Source of the DNA: Entamoeba invadens IP1
Taxonomy: Eukaryota > Evosea > Mastigamoebida > Endamoebidae
DNA length: 19,360 nt
NCBI RefSeq assembly: GCF_000330505.1
Contig: NW_004440116.1
Coordinates: 31,641-51,000 of the forward strand
Direction: 5' to 3'
Shown: positions 18,005 to 19,360 of the stretch, piece by piece
Numbering within the stretch: position 1 is the first letter of the stretch
Layout of the letters: each line of letters begins with the position of its first letter
Program-made: the position numbers and the translations under genes
The notes under the pieces: generated by a model
Databases searched by the model: none
What the model saw: only the letters and a program-made list of their open reading frames with translations
Told to the model about the DNA's origin: nothing

Positions 18005-19360
18005 ATGAGCGCTGATAAAGATCAATACAGAATTAAGAATTTCTATAAATTTACTATTACTTATTCTGAAGAAGATATTTTAAACTGTTTTACTATTAAA
18101 GCAGGAACTATTAAAGCAGCATCTACTACAATTAATAACAAAGAATGTAGAAAAGAATTAATTGCTATGGGAATTATTACAAGAGATTTATATTACTATA
18201 AAGCAAAATTGGAATCTCAATTAAAAAGAATGGAAGATAATAAGAAAAGTATTATTAAATTAGAACAACCATTTTTAACAAAAGTTTTCAATAAATTAAA
18301 CAAAACTGATAAACAAACTTTTGGTTTAATTATAAAAAAGCAACATTAATTAAAGATTTAGATGTTGAAAAAGAACTTAATAAAAAGAATTTAGAATGGG
18401 CTTTAAATAATATTTCTTTTGATAATATTGAAGATAATGATGATTTGATGAGAGAAGATATGTATCAAAAATTTGATGAAGAATTAAGAATTAACACTGA
18501 AAGAAAAAATTATTTTAATGAATTAAAAGAAAAAGAACAATATGAAAATAATATGGGAAATTATAATGATATGATAAAAGAATTAGAACAACAACAACTT
18601 TATAATGATAATATGGAAGAATATAACAAAATGATAGAAGATATTAATGACAATTCTGAAATTAATACTAAAGTAACATATGATAAAGAAAATAAAATAA
18701 TTTATGCTGATCTTAGATGTGGTTTTAGAGATAAAGTAAGAAGAATTCAATTAGTAAGAGAGTATTTTAACGATTTAATTAAAACTTATTCGTCAACTAC
18801 TGATATAGTTTATAATTATCACCTTAGTCAAGATGGATGGAAATCTTATATGTTAAATACTCAAGACGCAATTGATAAATTTCTTAGTTCAGTATCTGAA
18901 AATTCTATGGATTTTATCAATAAACAAGAAGTAAATGTATCTATTGATTCTACTTTTTATGTTAAACAAACTATTCCAGAACCACTATTCTTACTTGAAT
19001 CAAAAATTTCTCCATATCATTACGAAGAAGATCTTATTCATCCATATAAACTACAGGTGGTTCTTTCTTCTCATACAGATATAAAGAAGAATTCAGTATA
19101 TTTGGAAAATATCTTACTAAAGCACAAATATTCAGTTCATTATTTGATAAAAATGGAAAGATTAAAACAGAATTTGATTTAAATTGTTTCTGTTATGCTT
19201 TAAAACAAGCTAAAGTTGAAAATAAAACTTTAGAATTGGTTTTAATTCATTGTAGAGGTAGATATCAAAAAGCTAAATTGTTGAATGAATTATGTAAATC
19301 TGCTCATATTAGAATAAGAATTGATAGAGAGAATACAGATAAAACAAATTCACATAAAAA
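18005..19360 (+). pseudogene. Polinton-type DNA polymerase B, N-terminal part, frame-interrupted
   Basis: Partial gene cut by the window edge, in three consecutive reading frames. Segment one runs from ATG 18005 to TAA 18347-18349; an in-frame ATG at 17960 is less likely given its AT-rich, leader-like context. Segment two reads from about 18340 and stops after 19179. Segment three takes over near 19048 and is open to 19360. Segment two has a Gln/Glu/Asn-rich coiled-coil-like part (about 18520-18660), then a region of mixed beta character. Segment three carries FDLNCFCYALKQA (19173 onwards) and a basic CRGRYQKAK followed by ELCKSAHIRIRI. The Cys-x-Tyr-Ala-Leu motif followed by such a helix is what I associate with N-termini of Polinton/Maverick protein-primed family B polymerases; exonuclease and polymerase motifs would lie beyond the edge. 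Codons almost always end in A or T, unlike the host genes. It could be another element protein. Confidence 0.5.
18334..18340 (+). promoter_or_regulatory. Slippery heptamer A AAA AAG at the first frame break
   Basis: In the zero frame set by ATG 18005 the codons read ATA AAA AAG, so A AAA AAG has exactly the X XXY YYZ phasing of a -1 frameshift site. A one-base backward slip continues into the downstream frame (next codon GCA), and the zero-frame stop lies only two codons later (TAA 18347-18349). An accidental one-base change in the A-run would look the same, and I see no strong stem-loop after it in this AT-rich sequence. Confidence 0.4.

Larger units (their letters stand above)
17864..19360 (+). 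mobile_element. Probable left end of a Polinton/Maverick-type element (partial)
   Basis: At 17864 the sequence changes abruptly to AGGGGGGACACC, followed by a leader with the GC-rich patch CGCGAGGGACGCGGATC (about 17900-17916) and then an A-rich rightward gene resembling the start of a Polinton DNA polymerase B. Polintons have long terminal inverted repeats starting with AG and 6-bp duplications. They are known from E. invadens. The other end lies outside the window, so neither the inverted repeat nor a duplication can be seen, and the boundary is a guess from composition. Confidence 0.45.

Noticed and set aside
19043..19052. Second frame change as another programmed frameshift
   Set aside because: The local codons TAT AAA CTA do not form an X XXY YYZ slippery site; a one-base loss in the A-run is the simpler reading.
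1..19360. tRNA, rRNA or CRISPR features
   Set aside because: No tRNA-like cloverleaf, no conserved rRNA words and no regularly spaced direct repeats were seen; repeats here are inverted or irregular.

Overview
The window looks like nuclear DNA of a reptile-type Entamoeba, most probably E. invadens. The reasons are the very AT-rich intergenic DNA, intron-free genes with short leaders, a large CXXC-rich transmembrane kinase of the Entamoeba TMK type, an alkyl-sulfatase-like metallo-beta-lactamase gene, and a dense load of cut-and-paste DNA transposons plus what looks like one end of a Polinton/Maverick. This is inferred from gene content and composition; no database was searched.

Layout. Positions 1-10350 are mobile-element territory with no intact gene. 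A decayed Tc1/mariner transposase (about 995-2480) lies inside a candidate element of 181-2632. A run of inverted-repeat elements follows: a 150-bp one (2997-3146), a 698-bp palindromic foldback element (3680-4377) and a weaker candidate (4570-5755). Next come a 181-bp pogo/Tigger-like MITE (6689-6869), a 923-bp pogo/Tigger-like element with a GC-rich core (7023-7945), and a 2229-bp Tc1/mariner-type element without open frames (8124-10352). The last one contains a diverged, inverted partial copy of the foldback family.

Positions 10584-17510 carry the two host genes, both read leftwards. A metallo-beta-lactamase of the alkyl sulfatase (SdsA1-like) group keeps all its zinc ligands but ends before the family's C-terminal domains. 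Upstream of it is a 1689-codon transmembrane receptor-like kinase with signal peptide, 24 CXXC motifs, one membrane span, a cytosolic beta-rich region and a complete kinase domain. They share an orientation but nothing suggests a common pathway.

From about 17864 to the right edge the sequence changes character again: a G-run and GC-rich leader, then a very A-rich coding region read rightwards. It resembles the N-terminal part of a Polinton-type family B DNA polymerase and is interrupted by two -1 shifts. The first falls exactly on the classic slippery heptamer A AAA AAG. The window ends inside this gene.
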